Assembly: GCF_003254055.1 (NCBI RefSeq)
Contig: NZ_QKZT01000010.1
Span: 88,593 to 152,592 of the forward strand
Direction: 5' to 3'
Length of the DNA stretch: 64,000 nt
Origin: Algoriphagus chordae
GTDB taxonomy: Bacteria > Bacteroidota > Bacteroidia > Cytophagales > Cyclobacteriaceae
Position 1 is the stretch's first letter. Each line of letters starts with the position of its first letter. Under the pieces are notes generated by a model. It had not been told where the DNA came from, searched no databases, and saw only the letters and a program-made list of their open reading frames with translations. Below are positions 17,352-26,971 of this stretch, piece by piece. A program made the position numbers and the translations under genes.

Positions 17352-18320
17352 ATGGAATTAGATAAAATCGTAGAGAAAGACCTGAAAATGGGAAGCGCAA
17401 ATCAGGAGATTTTCGCTAAAACTTTGGAATCATTGGCTGCCACAGATAAATCGATCATCGTGGTGACAAGTGACTCTCGAGGTTCAGGAAAACTTGTACC
17501 CTTCGGTCAAAAATTCCCGGAGCAGATTGTAGAAGTTGGGATAGCAGAACAAAATCTCGTTGGAGTAGCCGCGGGCTTAGCATCTGCAGGAAAGAAATCA
17601 TTTGCCATTTCTCCGGCTTGCTTTCTTACTGCACGGGCTTTGGAACAGATCAAAAACGACGTAGCCTATTCCGACAACCCAGTCAAACTGGTAGGAATCA
17701 GTGCTGGAGTAAGTTACGGGGCACTTGGAACTACTCACCATAGTCTTCATGACTTTGCCGTGCTTCGAGCGATCAATAATATGATCATTGTCGCACCGGC
17801 AGACAATTTCGAAACTGAACAAGCTGTGCTATTGGCAGCGAAGCTAGAGCAACCGATTTATCTCCGATTTGGTAAAAAACCCATGCCTTTTCTATCTGAA
17901 GAAAACCAAGAGTTTGAATTTGGAAAAGGAAGAATAATAAGGAAAGGAAATAATCTCACCATCATCGCAAACGGTGAGACGGTCTATCCTGCTTGGCAGG
18001 CTGCAAAAGCTTTAGAAGAAAAGCATGGAGTCTCTGCCAAAGTAATAAGTATGCATACGATCAAACCACTTGACACAGCACTATTGGATGAATTGGCTGC
18101 TGAAGGCAAACCGATTATCACGGTGGAAGAGCAGATGGTAAACGGAGGTTTGGGCGAAGCCTGCGCTTCCTACCTTTTCCAAAAAGGAGCCAGAAACCGA
18201 TTCCATATCATCGGAATACCAGATGAATACACCGTAACAGGTTCACAGGGAGAAATCTTCAATCACTACGGCATATCCCGAGATGGTATTTTGGCGCAGG
18301 CCGAAACACTTCTGAAATAA
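17352..18320 (+). CDS. Transketolase C-terminal subunit
   Basis: 322 aa covering the pyrimidine-binding domain (with EVGIAEQN; Glu66 is the expected cofactor-activating Glu) and the C-terminal transketolase domain ([11 protein letters not shown] and [13 protein letters not shown]). It follows the N-terminal subunit by 6 bp and the two must work as a pair. If the apiose assignment holds, the pair would convert apulose 4-phosphate plus glyceraldehyde 3-phosphate to DHAP and xylulose 5-phosphate. Confidence 0.9.
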   Translation: MELDKIVEKDLKMGSANQEIFAKTLESLAATDKSIIVVTSDSRGSGKLVPFGQKFPEQIVEVGIAEQNLVGVAAGLASAGKKSFAISPACFLTARALEQIKNDVAYSDNPVKLVGISAGVSYGALGTTHHSLHDFAVLRAINNMIIVAPADNFETEQAVLLAAKLEQPIYLRFGKKPMPFLSEENQEFEFGKGRIIRKGNNLTIIANGETVYPAWQAAKALEEKHGVSAKVISMHTIKPLDTALLDELAAEGKPIITVEEQMVNGGLGEACASYLFQKGARNRFHIIGIPDEYTVTGSQGEIFNHYGISRDGILAQAETLLK

Positions 18321-18336
18321 CAACAACCCACCCAAA

Positions 18337-19296
18337 ATGACCTATTTCAAACCCATAAAAATTCTATGCCTGCTCCTCTTCACCGCTATATTATTCAGCT
18401 GCCAAAAGCAGAAGTCTGAAAAGCAGGGTCAGCCTAAAAAAGTGGCCGTAATCGTATCCTCACTCAATAACCCATGGTTTGTAGTGCTGGCAGAGACTGC
18501 TGCCAACCATGCCATAGAGCTAGGATTTGAGGCTACTATTTTTGATTCCCAAAATAATACCGCACTGGAGACAGATCACTTTGAAAATGCCATCTCTTCA
18601 GGCTACGACGCTATACTTTTCAATCCCACAGATGCGGATGGCTCGATCGCAAATGTGAGGATAGCCAAAAAGGCTGAAATCCCTGTATTCTGCATGGATC
18701 GTGAGATCAACGCTACGGACGCAGCAACCAGTCAAATCCTCTCAGACAGCTATGCGGGATGCGTAGCTATAGGCAAATACTTCGTGGAGAAGCTGAATAA
18801 AAGTGGAAAGTATGTAGAAATCTTAGGCTTGGTCGGAGACAATAATACCTGGAGTCGCTCCAAAGGGTTTCACTCTGTAGTCGATAACTATCCTGAGCTG
18901 CAGATGGTCGCTCAGCAAAATGCTGACTTTGACAGAAACAAAGCCATGGAAGTAATGGAATCTATTTTACAGGTACATCCAGATATCAAGGGAGTCTTTT
19001 GTGGCAATGACGGCATGGCCATGGGAGCTTACCAGGCTTTGGTGGCTGCAGGAAAAGCAGAGCAAGTCATGGTTTTTGGCTTTGACGGAGCAAGCGATGT
19101 GATCACCTCCATCGAGCAGAAAAAAATCCTAGCTACCGGAATGCAATTCCCAAAGCTAATCGCTAGAACAGCCGCCAACTACGCATTGGAGTACTTCAAT
19201 GGCAAACGGGATTTCGCACAAAAAGTCCCTGTGACTGTAGAAATGGTCAATCAAGAAAATGTACATGATTACGAAGCCTACGGAAGTGATGAATAA
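18337..19296 (+). CDS. Sugar ABC transporter substrate-binding lipoprotein (RbsB-like)
   Basis: 319 aa. Signal peptide with lipobox LFSC (Cys22), then a Peripla_BP_4-type two-lobed binding protein ([54 protein letters not shown]). This class binds pentoses and related monosaccharides. It overlaps the next gene by 8 bp and forms the binding component of the importer encoded by the following three genes. ABC sugar importers are unusual beside a SusCD system, which suggests that a free monosaccharide is the transported species. Confidence 0.92.
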   Translation: MTYFKPIKILCLLLFTAILFSCQKQKSEKQGQPKKVAVIVSSLNNPWFVVLAETAANHAIELGFEATIFDSQNNTALETDHFENAISSGYDAILFNPTDADGSIANVRIAKKAEIPVFCMDREINATDAATSQILSDSYAGCVAIGKYFVEKLNKSGKYVEILGLVGDNNTWSRSKGFHSVVDNYPELQMVAQQNADFDRNKAMEVMESILQVHPDIKGVFCGNDGMAMGAYQALVAAGKAEQVMVFGFDGASDVITSIEQKKILATGMQFPKLIARTAANYALEYFNGKRDFAQKVPVTVEMVNQENVHDYEAYGSDE

Positions 19297-19912
19297 TAAA
19301 GCTATAAAATATGGCATTGGAGTAGTTGCATTAGCTCTTGTGGGTTACAATTCAATCTATATCCAGCCCCTAGACCAAAAACTGGCAGAAAATCAGCAAA
19401 CGGTTTTCAATGCGAAGGCCTATGTGGATGGCATCTGGAATCAGGATCTCGCAAAGGCTTACCAAGATTGCACTGATATTTTGCAACTAATAGACAGTTT
19501 CAATCAGGACGTTAACAGCACATTTGAGAAAAATAGTCATGCCTTAGGTATTGGCAATATTGGCTATTTCCGCGTGAAAGGAGAAGGCATAGTCATCGCT
19601 GTAAATGAAAACAATGTGCTGCTTCAAGTAGGCAGTTCTAGAATAGAAATTGAAACGGAATTCATTTTTGGAAATGCCCTCCGTGATGCTTCAGGATTGG
19701 TCAAAATCAACGATTACGAAGACACTGCGGATTTCAACAGCATCTCTGAGGCAATGAATGACAGGATTCGCCAAGAAGTAATACCAAGCTTTAGATCCAA
19801 AGTGAAAGAGGGAGATTCAGTGAAGTTTGAAGGAGCTATAGAACTCAACAAAGTTCATTTGAATCTAGATCAACTTGAGGTTATTCCATTTACTCTCCAA
19901 ATCTCCTCATAG
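19289..19912 (+). CDS. DUF2291 family exported protein of a sugar ABC operon
   Basis: 207 aa from the ATG at 19289, which overlaps the preceding stop by 8 bp; an in-frame ATG at 19259 lies deeper in the upstream gene. One N-terminal hydrophobic segment ([20 protein letters not shown]) is followed by a soluble domain. DUF2291 proteins are found next to RbsABC-type importers; their role is unknown, with accessory function in transport assumed. The sandwich between the binding protein and the ATPase genes is the typical arrangement. Confidence 0.8.
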   Translation: MNNKAIKYGIGVVALALVGYNSIYIQPLDQKLAENQQTVFNAKAYVDGIWNQDLAKAYQDCTDILQLIDSFNQDVNSTFEKNSHALGIGNIGYFRVKGEGIVIAVNENNVLLQVGSSRIEIETEFIFGNALRDASGLVKINDYEDTADFNSISEAMNDRIRQEVIPSFRSKVKEGDSVKFEGAIELNKVHLNLDQLEVIPFTLQISS

Positions 19913-19913
19913 C

Positions 19914-21434
19914 ATGACGGCACTACTGGAAGTAAAAGAAATAACCAAAAAGTTCTCTGGAGTTACTGCCCTCAGTAATGTCAATCTCCGTCTAGAAGGA
20001 GGAAAAGTAACCGCATTAATCGGTGAAAACGGCGCAGGAAAATCTACCCTCTTGAAAATCATGTCAGGTATTTACACTGATTTTGAGGGACAAATCCTCT
20101 TTAAAGGTCAAGAAATTAAATTCTCCAAACCTAAGGACGCACAGGAAATGGGAATTGGAATTATTCACCAAGAGTTAAATCTGATTCCTTACCTGACAGT
20201 AGCTCAAAACATTTTTTTGGGAAGAGAATTAGTCAATGCATTTGGCTTTTTGGATCGGGAGAAAATGATCAACAAGACCAAAGCTTTATTAAGCAGACTC
20301 AAACTGGAAGTAGAACCTACAGCCTTGGTAGGCACTTTGAAAGTTGGCCAACAGCAAATCGTAGAAATCGCCAAAGCCCTGCTCACAGAATCTGAGGTAG
20401 TTTTTATGGATGAGCCTACTTCAGCCATCGGGGAAAGCGAAGTGGAAGTCCTCTTCGAAATCATCAATAAACTAAAAGCAGAGGGTAAAGCCATTGTCTA
20501 TATCTCGCACAAACTGGATGAGCTTTTTGCCTTAGCAGATGATTTTGTAGTGCTACGGGATGGGAAAGTGGTCGGTCAAGGTGGAGTATCAGAAATATCC
20601 CGTGCGCAACTCATCAATATGATGGCAGGGCGTGAAGTGAAAGTGGTCAAAAAACCCACCAAAAACTGTACAGAAGAGAAAGTCTTAGAAGTCAAAAACC
20701 TTGGTTTACTCAATCCTGAAAATCCCCAACGTCCTTTACTAAAAGATATTAGTTTCGATTTATGCAAAGGTGAAGTCCTGGGAGTATATGGATTGATGGG
20801 AGCAGGAAGAACAGAGCTTTGCGAAAGTCTCTTTGGGCTGAACCACCGCAAATTGACAGGCTCTATCCTACTCAATGGCCAGAAAACAGGCTTCAAAAGT
20901 CCCATTGAAGCAATAGATGCGGGTATGGCTCTGGTACCTGAAGACCGCAAAAAAGATGGAATTGTAGCAGGAATGTCGGTTTCAAAAAACCTAAGCCTTA
21001 CCGTGATCGAGAAGGTCAGCAAATTCGGCTTTCTGAGCGATGTGTTACATACCAAACTCTATGACAAACATGTCGCTTCCCTGAAAATCAAAGTTCACAA
21101 CGAGGATCAAGCAATCAAAAATCTGAGTGGCGGAAATCAGCAAAAAGTAATACTAGGAAAGTGGATAGAGCGAAATCCCACCGTGCTCATGCTGGACGAA
21201 CCTACGCGTGGAATAGATATAAATGCCAAAAATGAAATCTATGAGCTTATCGCTCGACTAAGCGCCTCTGGTATTTCCATTCTGGTTATTTCTTCTGAAA
21301 TCCCCGAAATACTGGCTATTTCAGACAGAATATTAGTCATGTCTGAAGGCGAAATCACCGCCGAGTTTTCGAGTGAAGAAGCCACCGAAACTAACATAAT
21401 GAATGCCTGCATCCCTGAAAACATGAATCAATGA
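19914..21434 (+). CDS. Sugar ABC transporter ATP-binding protein (RbsA/MglA-like)
   Basis: 506 aa from ATG at 19914; the frame opens at 19875 inside the previous gene. Two nucleotide-binding domains are fused. Domain 1 has Walker A GENGAGKST (37-45), signature LKVGQQQIVEIAKAL and Walker B VVFMDEPTS. Domain 2 has the degenerate Walker A GLMGAGRTE, signature LSGGNQQKVILGKWI and Walker B VLMLDEPTRGID. This is the standard layout for monosaccharide importers of the ribose/xylose type. The stop codon overlaps the permease start (ATGA). Confidence 0.94.
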   Translation: MTALLEVKEITKKFSGVTALSNVNLRLEGGKVTALIGENGAGKSTLLKIMSGIYTDFEGQILFKGQEIKFSKPKDAQEMGIGIIHQELNLIPYLTVAQNIFLGRELVNAFGFLDREKMINKTKALLSRLKLEVEPTALVGTLKVGQQQIVEIAKALLTESEVVFMDEPTSAIGESEVEVLFEIINKLKAEGKAIVYISHKLDELFALADDFVVLRDGKVVGQGGVSEISRAQLINMMAGREVKVVKKPTKNCTEEKVLEVKNLGLLNPENPQRPLLKDISFDLCKGEVLGVYGLMGAGRTELCESLFGLNHRKLTGSILLNGQKTGFKSPIEAIDAGMALVPEDRKKDGIVAGMSVSKNLSLTVIEKVSKFGFLSDVLHTKLYDKHVASLKIKVHNEDQAIKNLSGGNQQKVILGKWIERNPTVLMLDEPTRGIDINAKNEIYELIARLSASGISILVISSEIPEILAISDRILVMSEGEITAEFSSEEATETNIMNACIPENMNQ

Positions 21435-22405
21435 TCTCTTTGAAGAAAAACTTTAACATAGCCCAGTTTCAGTCCCTTATCGCATTATTCGTCTTATGCT
21501 TGGCTTTGGCATTGCTGACAGACAATTTCATGACTACGGACAATTTTTGGAATGTCATGCGCCAAATCTCTGTGAACGTATGCATCTCAGTGGGAATGAC
21601 TCTGGTTGTTTTAACTGCCGGGATTGACCTTTCTGTAGGTTCTATCTTGGCATTTTGCGGAGCAGTGACGGCAGGTTTATTGAAAAATGGACTCAGCATA
21701 CCCTCATTAAACCTGTTTATTGGATTCACTGTATTAGGCGCAATAGTAGCCGGATTTTTAATCGGCGGAGGCTTAGGATTTGTTAATGGATATGCCGTCA
21801 CCAAATTCAAAGTTCCTCCTTTTGTCGCTACGCTGGCCATGCTTACCATGGCCCGGGGATTCACCATGCTCTGGACAAAAGGCCATCCCATCACAGGCCT
21901 GGGAGATAGTTTCGGTTTCTTAGGCACGGGATGGTTCTTAGGAATACCTATGCCAGTATGGATCTCAGGTCTAGTGGTAATCACAGCAGTTATTCTTACG
22001 AGCAAAACCCGATTTGGAAGATACATCTACGCCATAGGAGGAAATGAAAATGCTTCCCGCCTCTCTGGAATCCCGATTAACAAAGTTAAAATCTGGGTGT
22101 ATTCCATTGCTGGATTGCTTGCAGCCGTTGGTGGGGTGCTGGTAACAGCTCGACTGGATTCCGCCCAGCCAAATGCCGGAATAAGTTATGAATTGGATGC
22201 AATTGCCGCAGTGGTGATCGGTGGTACTTCACTTTCCGGGGGTAGAGGAACAATCTGGGGAACAGTCCTCGGCGCAATCATTATAGGAGTGCTGAACAAT
22301 GGTTTGATTCTCATGAATGTCTCTCCTTTTTGGCAGCAGGTAATCAAAGGGATGGTGATCCTACTAGCTGTCATTATCGACAAATCGAATCAAAAGAGTG
22401 AGTAA
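21431..22405 (+). CDS. Sugar ABC transporter permease (RbsC-like)
   Basis: 324 aa with about ten hydrophobic segments. Family hallmarks are GIDLSVGSILAF, TLAMLTMARG, IYAIGGNENASRLSGI and the loop IGGTSLSGGRGTIWGTVLGA that couples to the ATPase. Its ATG overlaps the TGA of the ATPase gene, indicating translational coupling. It forms the inner-membrane channel of the importer. Confidence 0.94.
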   Translation: MISLKKNFNIAQFQSLIALFVLCLALALLTDNFMTTDNFWNVMRQISVNVCISVGMTLVVLTAGIDLSVGSILAFCGAVTAGLLKNGLSIPSLNLFIGFTVLGAIVAGFLIGGGLGFVNGYAVTKFKVPPFVATLAMLTMARGFTMLWTKGHPITGLGDSFGFLGTGWFLGIPMPVWISGLVVITAVILTSKTRFGRYIYAIGGNENASRLSGIPINKVKIWVYSIAGLLAAVGGVLVTARLDSAQPNAGISYELDAIAAVVIGGTSLSGGRGTIWGTVLGAIIIGVLNNGLILMNVSPFWQQVIKGMVILLAVIIDKSNQKSE

Positions 22406-22456
22406 TCTTCCATATAGGCCAGATTATGAAACGATTTAACAACAGAAATTAGAAAC

Positions 22457-23950
22457 ATGTCTTTCATATTAGCAATAGATCAAGGAACCAGCAGTACCAA
22501 AACCATCATCTTCGATGAGCAGGGGAATGCTGTGCACAAGGAGACAGAACTACTCAAAACCCACTACTTAGAAGGAAACCGTGTGGAGCAAGATCCTGAG
22601 GAGATTTACCAAAACATATTAACCTCTGTTGGTAAATGTCTGGGCGGCTTTGTGTCCAAAAAAGGAGATTTGAGCAAAATTAAAGCCTGTGGTATTTCCA
22701 ATCAGCGGGAGACTTTTGTGCTGTGGGACAAAACAGGAAAACCACTCTATAATGCCATTGTATGGCAGTGCAAGCGTTCTGTAGCTATCTGTGAAAGATT
22801 GGAAAAAGAAGGTTTGGGACCAAAAATCAACGAGAAAACCGGATTGATCATTGACCCTTATTTTTCGGGAACCAAAGTAATCTGGCTCTATGAAAATGAG
22901 ACGAAAATCAAAGAAGCAATCGATCAGGGAGAAGCATATTTTGGAACGATTGACACTTGGTTGCTTTACAAGTTGACCAAAGGTCAATCTTACCTGACTG
23001 ATTATACAAATGCATCCAGAACATTATTTTTCAATCTGAAAGAGCTTTGTTGGGATCAGGAGCTATTGTCAGATTTCGGTTTATCCAAACTGAATTTACC
23101 AGAATTAAAGCCCTCCTCTGTTCATTTTGGTACCACCAATTTGGAAGGCCTATTGGATCATCAAATCAGCATTTCGGCGATGATTGGGGACTCCCATGCG
23201 GCGGCATTTGGGGAAGGTTGTTTTGAACCAGGCAGTGCCAAAGCCACGCTGGGAACGGGTAGTTCAATTCTGATGAATATTGGAAAGAACCCGAAAACTT
23301 CTCAGAATGGAATGGTCACTACTATTTGTTGGAGCACAGAAAATCGAGTGGATTATGCGCTGGAGGGAATAATAGTCTCTGCCGGTGCCACGATAGAATG
23401 GATCAAAAATCAACTGGGTCTCTTTGAAAACGCATCAGATCTGGAGCAAATATGCCTTTCACTTTCCGACAATGGAGGCGTCTATATTGTGCCGGCCTTC
23501 TCGGGATTGGGAGCACCTCATTGGGACATGAATCGCAAAGCAACCATTGAAGGATTGTCTTTCGAATCATCGAAAAACCATGTAATCCGCGCAGCTGTGG
23601 AATCTGTTCCTTACCAGATCAAAGATGTGATCGTCGCCATGGAAGCCGATTCCGGGACGCCACTTACAGAGCTAAAAATAGATGGAGGGATCACTTCAAA
23701 CAAGTTTGTGGTACAGTTCCTAGCTGACATTCTTGAGCGCAAAGTAACCAACATAGCGATTGCCGATGTATCTGCTTTGGGTGCCGCCTATTTGGCAGGC
23801 CTGAACTCCAAAGTCTATAAAAGTATAGATCAACTCAAATCTTTTAACCAAAACTCCATCAGCACTTTACCTGGAGAAAACTCTGTGAAAGTAGCTGGAT
23901 ATTATGAGGGTTGGAAAAAAGTAATTGGCAATAAAAAGACCCAAACCTAA
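22457..23950 (+). CDS. FGGY-family carbohydrate kinase (GlpK-like, altered pocket)
   Basis: 497 aa, full-length two-domain FGGY kinase: DQGTSSTKT at the N-terminus, NQRETF, WQCKR, DPYFSGTK, GDSHAAAFG, and the C-terminal LKIDGGITSNKF and ALGAAYLAGL. It aligns by eye along its whole length with glycerol kinase. Arg84, Glu85, Trp103, Tyr135 and Asp245 are kept. The next pocket residues, Gln246 and Phe270 of GlpK, are Ser246 and Ser270 here. That argues for a substrate larger than glycerol. In the context of isomerase and split transketolase genes, a ketopentose such as D-apulose is a fitting substrate (inference). It starts 51 bp after the permease gene. Confidence 0.88.
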   Translation: MSFILAIDQGTSSTKTIIFDEQGNAVHKETELLKTHYLEGNRVEQDPEEIYQNILTSVGKCLGGFVSKKGDLSKIKACGISNQRETFVLWDKTGKPLYNAIVWQCKRSVAICERLEKEGLGPKINEKTGLIIDPYFSGTKVIWLYENETKIKEAIDQGEAYFGTIDTWLLYKLTKGQSYLTDYTNASRTLFFNLKELCWDQELLSDFGLSKLNLPELKPSSVHFGTTNLEGLLDHQISISAMIGDSHAAAFGEGCFEPGSAKATLGTGSSILMNIGKNPKTSQNGMVTTICWSTENRVDYALEGIIVSAGATIEWIKNQLGLFENASDLEQICLSLSDNGGVYIVPAFSGLGAPHWDMNRKATIEGLSFESSKNHVIRAAVESVPYQIKDVIVAMEADSGTPLTELKIDGGITSNKFVVQFLADILERKVTNIAIADVSALGAAYLAGLNSKVYKSIDQLKSFNQNSISTLPGENSVKVAGYYEGWKKVIGNKKTQT

Positions 23951-23961
23951 CCTGACCCTTC

Positions 23962-25389
23962 ATGACAAATCTACCCAAAACACCTTTTCTACTTATTGCC
24001 TTACTCCTACTTGGTTTTTCTGAGGGAATGGCTCAAAAAAAGAAATCCGAGAAAACTCGAATTTTGGTCACCAGTGATGGAGAAATAGATGATCAATGTT
24101 CTATAGTGCGTTTCCTGCTTTATGTAAACGAATGGGATGTAGAAGGAATAATCACCTCGAGTTCCCAATATCACTGGCAAGGGCACAAATGGCCTGGTGA
24201 TGATTGGATTGATCCTTATTTGGATGCCTACGCCAAAGATTATCCAAATCTGGTCAAGCATGATCCGGATTTTCCGAGCCCAGAATTTTTACGCGAAAGA
24301 ACGCTCTTAGGCAACGTGAAAACCGAAGGTGAAATGACTGAAGTCACACCCGGTTCAGAGCTTATAGTAAAGGTTTTGTTGGATGAAACAGATGATCGTC
24401 CTATTTGGATTCAAGCTTGGGGCGGGACAAATACAATAGCCAGAGCTTTGAAAACCATCGAAGAAAGCTATCCTGACAAAATGGAATATGTTGCCAATAA
24501 GATGCGTCTGTATTTGATCTGGGAGCAGGATGTGACTTATCAGGAATACATTCGTCCGAATTGGGGGAAATATAATATTCCGACCATCATCGCGGATCAG
24601 TTTGAGGCGATTGCCTATCGATGGGCTCAGGTGCAACCTCCAGAAATGCTACCCTATTTTGAAGGTCCATGGATGAAAGCCAATATTCTTGAAAATCACG
24701 GTGCTTTAGCTGCACTTTATCCCGCTATGGAAAACGGTGATTTCCGCTCTGAAGGGGATTCCCCAGCTTTTTTACATACCATTCCTACAGGCTTGAGAAG
24801 TTTGGAATCACCAATGTATGGAGGTTGGGGAGGGAGATTTGTAAAGGTCCGTGACAATACCTGGTTGGATTCAGTGCCTGTCTCTGGCTATGAGTATCCA
24901 GAAGGCAGATGGTACGGAAGCAATGGTTGGGGAAGAACAAGTTTACGTGAAGGTTCCAAGTCTACTGCGGAACAGCGCAGCACTTATTTCAAACCTATGT
25001 GGCGCTGGTCTGATGCGATGCAGAATGACTTTGCCGCTCGGGCAGACTGGAGCGTAAAGTCCTACACTGACGCAAATCATCCTCCATTCGTCCACACCAA
25101 AAGCAAGCTGAATCAGAGTGCCAAACCTGGTGACACTATCAAACTAAGTGTAGCTGGCAGCAAAGATCCAGACGGAGATAAACTCAGCTACCATTGGTAT
25201 GTTCATACTGAGCCCAGCACTCTCGCAAATGCTGGCGAACAGGTAAAATTGACAGGCGCTGATCAAGCACAATCTTCTTTTAAAGTACCTCAAGGAACTG
25301 GAACCATTCATTTAATCTGTGCAGTGACTGATAACGGTAGTCCAGCACTGACGCGATATACCCGTGTGATAGTAACAGTGAAACCTTAA
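23962..25389 (+). CDS. Exported Sde182-type nucleoside-hydrolase-like protein (paralogue C)
   Basis: 475 aa, with a signal peptide ending GMAQ. The signature is TSDGEIDDQCS (Asp39, Asp43, Asp44) in place of DxGxDPDD. EGDSPAFLH is the conserved second motif, followed by GGWGGRFVKV. AANAD-type NDFAARADW and the C-terminal SKDPDGDKLSYHW sandwich complete the protein. Placement 11 bp after the sugar kinase gene ties it to the monosaccharide pathway. It pairs with the next gene as a recent duplicate. Reaction unknown; a glycosidase acting on furanosides is inferred from the fold family. Confidence 0.83.
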   Translation: MTNLPKTPFLLIALLLLGFSEGMAQKKKSEKTRILVTSDGEIDDQCSIVRFLLYVNEWDVEGIITSSSQYHWQGHKWPGDDWIDPYLDAYAKDYPNLVKHDPDFPSPEFLRERTLLGNVKTEGEMTEVTPGSELIVKVLLDETDDRPIWIQAWGGTNTIARALKTIEESYPDKMEYVANKMRLYLIWEQDVTYQEYIRPNWGKYNIPTIIADQFEAIAYRWAQVQPPEMLPYFEGPWMKANILENHGALAALYPAMENGDFRSEGDSPAFLHTIPTGLRSLESPMYGGWGGRFVKVRDNTWLDSVPVSGYEYPEGRWYGSNGWGRTSLREGSKSTAEQRSTYFKPMWRWSDAMQNDFAARADWSVKSYTDANHPPFVHTKSKLNQSAKPGDTIKLSVAGSKDPDGDKLSYHWYVHTEPSTLANAGEQVKLTGADQAQSSFKVPQGTGTIHLICAVTDNGSPALTRYTRVIVTVKP

Positions 25390-25430
25390 AAGTCAAATTG
25401 AAATCAACTTCAATGTGAAACAAAACAGCC

Positions 25431-26876
25431 ATGAACCTACTTAACCATTTCCCTAAATCCATACTAATAGCTATTCTAATTAGCAGTTTAGGTTCTGATC
25501 TCATTGCTCAGGAAAAGACAGTAAAACCACGAGTCATCGTAACGAGTGATGGGGAAATAGATGATGAATGCTCTTTGGTTCGGTTTCTTCTATATGCCAA
25601 TGAATGGGATATTGAGGGAATCATAACTTCAAGTTCCCAGTACCACTGGCATGGCCACAGATGGGCTGGAGATGACTGGGCTGTCCCCTACTTGGATGCT
25701 TACGCCAAGGTGCAGCCCAATTTACTCAAGCATGACAAAGATTATCCCACAGCAGAATTTCTCAGATCTAGAACCTTTCTAGGCAATGTAGAGACAGAAG
25801 GTGAAATGGAAAAAATCACAGACGGCTCTCAGCATATTGTAAAAGTATTGTTGGATGAATCTGACGCAAGACCAATCTGGATACAGGCTTGGGGTGGGAC
25901 AAATACTATTGCTCGAGCATTGAAAACTATAGAGGAAGATCATCCCGAAAAAATGGATGCCGTAGCTAGTAAAATCCGATTCTATTTCATCTGGGAACAA
26001 GACGATACTTTTCAGAAATACATTCGTCCAGTCTGGGGGAAATACAATATCCCAACAATCATCTCAGATCAGTTTATTGCCATTTTCTATCATTGGAAAA
26101 AGTATTTGCCAGAAGCTGAGCAGAAATACCTTGCTGCAGATTGGATGAATGAAAATATCCTGGAAGCACATGGCCCACTTTTGTCAATGTACCCTGCCCA
26201 TGAAGAAGGTGACAAGGGATTTGACAAGGGAGATTTTAGATCTGAAGGAGATTCTCCAGCTTTTTTACACGCGATACCTACAGGCTTGCGCAGCATGGAA
26301 TCTCCAGACTATGGAGGCTGGGGAGGTAGATATGTGAAAGTCCGAGAAAATACTTGGCTAGACCCGGTGTTGGACTCCTCTTATACTTATCCTGAAGGCA
26401 GATGGTATGGAAACTCAGCTTGGGGAAGAGAACGACTCAAAGAAGAAATTCCCAACGATCAAGAACTCACAGACTATCTCGAACCACTCTGGCGCTGGAC
26501 TGCTGCTATGCAAAATGATTTTGCAGCACGTGCAGACTGGACTATCAAGTCCTATGATGAAGCCAATCATGAGCCGATCGTTAAACTGGCTCACGAGGAA
26601 GACCTGCTACTAAAACCAGGATCAAATGTAAAACTTAGCGCAGCGGGATCATACGACCCAGACGGAGATAACCTTAGCTACAGCTGGTGGCAGTATCAAG
26701 ATCCAGGAACTTACACAGGAGAGGTTTCTATAAATCAGTCAAAAGAGCAAAACGCAAACTTAACAGTACCAAAAGATGCCAAACCTGGGCAAACAATACA
26801 TGTGATCTGTGAAGTCACGGACAATGGAAGCCCAGCTTTGACTAGGTATAGACGAGTGATTATTACAATAAAATGA
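25431..26876 (+). CDS. Exported Sde182-type nucleoside-hydrolase-like protein (paralogue D)
   Basis: 481 aa. The signal peptide ends DLIAQ. TSDGEIDDECS (Asp40, Asp44, Asp45), SSSQYHWHGHRW and EGDSPAFLH match paralogue C closely, and the C-terminal domain contains SYDPDGDNLSYSWW and ends SPALTRYRRVIITIK. Compared with C, an insertion (HEEGDKGFDKGDF) sits just before the EGDSPAF motif. A gap of 41 bp separates it from C, so the pair is probably cotranscribed. Confidence 0.83.
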   Translation: MNLLNHFPKSILIAILISSLGSDLIAQEKTVKPRVIVTSDGEIDDECSLVRFLLYANEWDIEGIITSSSQYHWHGHRWAGDDWAVPYLDAYAKVQPNLLKHDKDYPTAEFLRSRTFLGNVETEGEMEKITDGSQHIVKVLLDESDARPIWIQAWGGTNTIARALKTIEEDHPEKMDAVASKIRFYFIWEQDDTFQKYIRPVWGKYNIPTIISDQFIAIFYHWKKYLPEAEQKYLAADWMNENILEAHGPLLSMYPAHEEGDKGFDKGDFRSEGDSPAFLHAIPTGLRSMESPDYGGWGGRYVKVRENTWLDPVLDSSYTYPEGRWYGNSAWGRERLKEEIPNDQELTDYLEPLWRWTAAMQNDFAARADWTIKSYDEANHEPIVKLAHEEDLLLKPGSNVKLSAAGSYDPDGDNLSYSWWQYQDPGTYTGEVSINQSKEQNANLTVPKDAKPGQTIHVICEVTDNGSPALTRYRRVIITIK

Positions 26877-26971
26877 TATAGGAGGCTAACAGAGCAAAGT
26901 GATTCAAAATTAAAGCAAGTCCGACGCAGAATTAATTACCTTTTTAACTAATACCTCTAATCTAAATAACC

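Noticed and set aside
15058-18320. Sulfoquinovose catabolism by the sulfo-transketolase route (SqvD-like isomerase plus split transketolase)
   Set aside because: The isomerase and split transketolase would fit, but no sulfoerythrose isomerase or sulfolactaldehyde enzyme is present. A FGGY kinase, pectate lyases and a GH140 enzyme favour apiose.
22457-23950. Plain glycerol kinase
   Set aside because: Overall similarity is high, but two glycerol-pocket residues are changed and there is no glycerol facilitator or glycerol-3-phosphate dehydrogenase gene nearby.
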